From contig PKCT01000140.1 in assembly GCA_002862325.1 (NCBI GenBank), positions 1 through 8,688 on the forward strand: a stretch of DNA of 8,688 bases, given 5' to 3'. The notes beneath the pieces were generated by a model that worked only from the letters and a program-made list of their open reading frames with translations, had not been told where the DNA came from and did no database searches. Position 1 is the first letter of the stretch. The number at the start of each line of letters is the position of its first letter. Source of the DNA: Phycisphaerae bacterium (lineage in GTDB: Bacteria; Planctomycetota; Phycisphaerae; Phycisphaerales; SM1A02). This document shows positions 6,424 through 8,688 of the stretch, in pieces. The position numbers and the translations under genes were made by a program.

Positions 6424-8288
6424 CCGATTCCGAACCGGGGCCGCCTTCCCGGTCGACCGACGACCGCGATGCCGTGATCGGCGTCGCCTTCAAGCGGAGC
6501 CTCATCTTCGTGGGGTTCGTCGCCGTCGTCGTCGTGGGTCTGGTGCTCGCCCGAGGCATCTTCCGGGCGGAGACCGTGCGAACGGCGGAGGAGTTCCGGG
6601 TGGAAGCGCCGGAAGTCGATCTCGAACCGGCACCCGAGGTCGCCGATCTCGCCATGCCCTTCACCGACCGGGCCACCGCATGGGGCGTCGATTTCGCACG
6701 AGACAACGGCGCCCGCGGAGGCAAGCTGCTTCCGGAATCGCTTGGCGGTGGCGTCGCGATCGTCGATCTGGACGAAGACGATCGGCCGGACCTGGTCTTC
6801 GTGGACGGGGGCGATCTGCTCGACACGGAGCCTCGACCTCGAATCGTGGTCTTTCGCAACACGCGAGGCGACGATGGAGCGCCTCGCTTCGAACGCGTGC
6901 AGGACGTCCCCCGGATGGAGGGGCACGGCATGGGCGTGGCTCTCGGCGACGTCGATCAGGATGGTGACGCCGATCTCTACGTCTCGATGATGGGGCGGGA
7001 TCGCCTGCTCAGGAACGACTCGTCCCCGGGCGAGATCCGCCTGGCGGACGCGACCGATCTCTTCGGCATGCCCGACGACCATACGTGGAGCACGGCGGTG
7101 GGGTTCGCCGACGTCGATCGAGACGACGATCTCGATCTCGTCGGACTGTGCTACGTGGACTGGTCCCCCGAGATCGACGCCGCCGTCGACTTCCGAATCG
7201 ATGGACTCGGACGAGCGTATGGACCGCCAACCGGATTCGCGGGCACCGTCCCGTTCCTTCTTCTCAACGAGTCGGATGGCGACGGCGGACGACGATTCGT
7301 CGATGTGGCCGAGGCCCACGGTCTGCGACAGGCCAACCCCGAGACCGGCCAGCCGGAGGGCAAGGGGCTTGCGATCGCGATCGTGGACCTCGATCAGGAC
7401 GGTGATCTCGACATCGTCGGCGCCAACGACACCACCGCGAACGCGGCCTGGGTCAACGATGGCGAGGGGCGATTCGAGGAGCAGGGGCGGCGGCTCGGGG
7501 TCGCCTTCGACCGCAGCGGCTCCGCGACCGGCGCCATGGGCATCGACGTCGCGACTCGTCCCGGACGATCCGGCGACGAGACGGTCATCGCCATCGGCAA
7601 CTTCGCCAACGAACCCAGTTCACTCTTCATCAGACGTTCCGGAGAGATCGGCTTCTTCGACGACGCGGCGACCGAAGGCATCTCCGGACCGACTCGCCGC
7701 GCACTGACGTTCGGTCTGCTGTTCTGCGATCTCGATCTCGACGGCGTCGAGGACCTCGTGCAGGCGAACGGCCACCTCGAGGAGGAGATCTCGGTCGTGC
7801 AGTCGAGTCAGCAGTACCGACAACCCGGGCAGGTCTTTCGTGGGCTTCCCGGGGATCGGGGCGGTGGGTTCCGCGAGGTGCCCGTCGACGCCCTCGGAGA
7901 TCTCGGACGACCGGTGGTCGGACGTGGACTCGCCAGTGGAGACCTCGATCTCGACGGCGATCTGGACCTGGTCCTCACCCAGGTCGCGGGGCCGCCATTG
8001 GTGCTCCGCAACGACGCGGCCCGGGGACGCGGCGTGCAGGTCCGACTGGATGGAACGGCCGGCAATCCTCGAGGAATCGGAGCGGAGTTGATCGCGACCA
8101 TCGGCGATCGACAGGCGGTGCGCCGGATCATGCCGACCAGGAGCTATCTCTCCCAGGTCGAGCCGGTCGCGGTGTTCGGACTCGGCGACGCCGAGAGCAT
8201 CGACCGCCTCGAGATCCGCTGGCCCGACGGCGAGACAACCGTCGTCGACGGGCCCATCGGTCCGGGCCGGGTCCGCTACGGCCGGTGA
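6420..8288 (+). CDS. Membrane-anchored FG-GAP/VCBS repeat protein with ASPIC/UnbV domain (CRTAC1 family)
   Basis: A 622-residue protein anchored by one N-terminal helix (about 27-47, after a short polar cytoplasmic start), with the rest predicted in the periplasm. No convincing signal-peptidase site follows, so a signal anchor is more likely than secretion. Six DxDxDxxxDL-type calcium loops occur at about 116, 177, 231, 323, 437 and 508, as in FG-GAP/VCBS repeats of integrin-like beta-propellers. Residues about 535-615 (RGIGAELIATIGDRQAVRR, EIRWPDGETT) match the ASPIC/UnbV domain that closes CRTAC1-type proteins. Its ATG overlaps the cytochrome stop by four bases, so the two products are probably made in fixed ratio and may form one complex. 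A scaffold or ligand-binding role is inferred from the fold; no enzyme active site is evident. Near-repeated DNA encoding DLDLDG (around 7729-7745 and 7943-7960) reflects the loop repeats. Confidence 0.93.
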   Translation: MTDSEPGPPSRSTDDRDAVIGVAFKRSLIFVGFVAVVVVGLVLARGIFRAETVRTAEEFRVEAPEVDLEPAPEVADLAMPFTDRATAWGVDFARDNGARGGKLLPESLGGGVAIVDLDEDDRPDLVFVDGGDLLDTEPRPRIVVFRNTRGDDGAPRFERVQDVPRMEGHGMGVALGDVDQDGDADLYVSMMGRDRLLRNDSSPGEIRLADATDLFGMPDDHTWSTAVGFADVDRDDDLDLVGLCYVDWSPEIDAAVDFRIDGLGRAYGPPTGFAGTVPFLLLNESDGDGGRRFVDVAEAHGLRQANPETGQPEGKGLAIAIVDLDQDGDLDIVGANDTTANAAWVNDGEGRFEEQGRRLGVAFDRSGSATGAMGIDVATRPGRSGDETVIAIGNFANEPSSLFIRRSGEIGFFDDAATEGISGPTRRALTFGLLFCDLDLDGVEDLVQANGHLEEEISVVQSSQQYRQPGQVFRGLPGDRGGGFREVPVDALGDLGRPVVGRGLASGDLDLDGDLDLVLTQVAGPPLVLRNDAARGRGVQVRLDGTAGNPRGIGAELIATIGDRQAVRRIMPTRSYLSQVEPVAVFGLGDAESIDRLEIRWPDGETTVVDGPIGPGRVRYGR

Positions 8289-8331
8289 CGTCGGGCGACA
8301 CCGGCCGATCCCAGGATCACGAACAGCGAAA

Positions 8332-8351
8332 CCCCCTCCCGAAGGAGGGGG
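8332..8351 (-). terminator. Strong hairpin between convergent genes, probable terminator
   Basis: A perfect 8-base stem (CCCCCTCC with GGAGGGGG) closes a four-base loop. Read on the minus strand the loop is UUCG closed by C-G, the very stable cUUCGg tetraloop, and it is followed by TTTCGCTGTT. This suits termination of the dockerin gene, whose stop is 40 bases before the stem. On the plus strand the loop is CGAA and no T-run follows, so ending of the cytochrome/FG-GAP transcript here is less sure. The T-rich tail is weak in both directions. Confidence 0.6.
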
Positions 8352-8390
8352 CGAAGAGATCATTGGAATGGTCGCGCTGGGGTTGTGCGG

Positions 8391-8688
8391 TCAGCAGTCG
8401 ATGCCGAAGTTGGTCATCAGGAGACCGAGGTCGGAACCGTTGGTGACGCCGTCGCCGTCCAGGTCCCCCGCGGCGGTGCCCCAGGCGGTGATCAGGAGAC
8501 CCAGGTCGGCCCCGTCGCGGATGCCGTCGCCGTTGAAGTCGCCTGGACACGGCGTACTGACGCACTCGGACTGGGAGATCATGACGTCGTCGATCGCGAC
8601 TTCAGTGATGGAGTTGTTGGGATTGTCGGAGATCCGGAACCTGACCTGGAAGGCCGAGGTGGGCGACACGTGATCCTCGATCCGCAGG
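8391..8688 (-). CDS. C-terminal end of a secreted protein with a GC-type dockerin tail (partial)
   Basis: The last 98 residues of a gene that enters from the right edge; its start and main domain are not visible. Residues 1-40 of the fragment (HVSPTSAFQVRFRISDN, ITEVAIDDV) look like the closing strands of a beta-sandwich domain, as in many planctomycete surface proteins. Residues 47-98 form a dockerin-like tail: CPGDFNGDG begins one calcium loop (Asp50, Asn52, Asp54, Asp61) and GDLDGDG a second (Asp75, Asp77, Asp79, Asp86), each followed by a DLGLL helix. The repeat period is 25 residues and the protein ends GIDC. This matches the tail often called a GC-type dockerin in Phycisphaerae, thought to act in sorting or surface attachment; the mechanism is unclear to me. 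A GTG at 8669 is in frame but the reading frame is open to the edge and begins mid-domain, so it is not the start. Confidence 0.88.
   Translation of the reverse strand, partial: LRIEDHVSPTSAFQVRFRISDNPNNSITEVAIDDVMISQSECVSTPCPGDFNGDGIRDGADLGLLITAWGTAAGDLDGDGVTNGSDLGLLMTNFGIDC
8416..8543 (-). repeat. Two 75-base-period direct repeats encoding the dockerin calcium loops
   Basis: Two related segments start with ATCAGGAGACC at 8416 and 8491 and both run through GTCGCCGT. They encode the paired DxDGDG-helix units of the dockerin tail. The similarity at DNA level suggests duplication of an ancestral unit, but shared protein constraint and codon use would produce much of it. Confidence 0.6.

Noticed and set aside
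6348..8363. Minus-strand open frames opposite the FG-GAP/ASPIC gene
   Set aside because: They mirror the repeated GAT-CTC-GAC coding of the calcium loops on the other strand and show no domain.
1..8688. CRISPR arrays, tRNA or rRNA genes, insertion sequences, toxin-antitoxin or phage genes
   Set aside because: I saw no regular short repeats with spacers, no transposase or integrase motifs and no stable RNA signatures. Nearly all of the window is covered by the listed genes.

Overview
The window is GC-rich bacterial DNA packed with genes. It most likely comes from a planctomycete of the class Phycisphaerae. The best evidence is the right-hand end, which encodes a two-loop dockerin-like tail ending in Cys (the kind often called a GC-type dockerin). 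A coupled pair of a multiheme cytochrome and an FG-GAP/ASPIC-UnbV (CRTAC1-type) protein points the same way. The taxonomic call is inference; no rRNA or tRNA gene is present to confirm it.

Layout. (1) Positions 1-2804, minus strand: an RlmN-family radical SAM methyltransferase is followed, with a 4-base GTGA overlap, by an ABC exporter whose permease and ATPase are fused. The exporter runs off the left edge just after Walker B. (2) Positions 2805-3008: a divergent intergenic region holding the start signals for both directions. (3) Positions 3009-3407, plus strand: an Isc/adrenodoxin-type [2Fe-2S] ferredoxin. (4) Positions 3514-8288, plus strand: two genes joined by an ATGA overlap. The first encodes a 969-residue protein made of five membrane helices, five CXXCH haem sites, a beta-rich domain and a TPR-like C-terminus. 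The second encodes a membrane-anchored protein with six FG-GAP-type calcium loops and a C-terminal ASPIC/UnbV domain. (5) Positions 8289-8390: a convergent intergenic gap with a strong hairpin that has a UUCG loop on the minus strand. (6) Positions 8391-8688, minus strand: the C-terminal end of a secreted dockerin-tailed protein that enters from the right edge.

How the genes may work together. The cytochrome and FG-GAP/ASPIC proteins are almost certainly co-translated. Both are predicted to be held in the cytoplasmic membrane with large extracytoplasmic parts, which suggests a periplasmic electron-transfer complex with a propeller-like scaffold. Two His residues 14 apart in the fourth membrane helix raise the possibility of a b-type haem that would link the quinone pool to the c-haems; this is untested. 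The ferredoxin lies 106 bases upstream of the cytochrome gene on the same strand. It is a cytoplasmic electron carrier and need not be functionally linked. The methyltransferase and exporter form a separate divergent operon. I see no transposon, integrase, CRISPR array or stable RNA gene. The cytochrome/FG-GAP module is the best candidate for an undescribed system.
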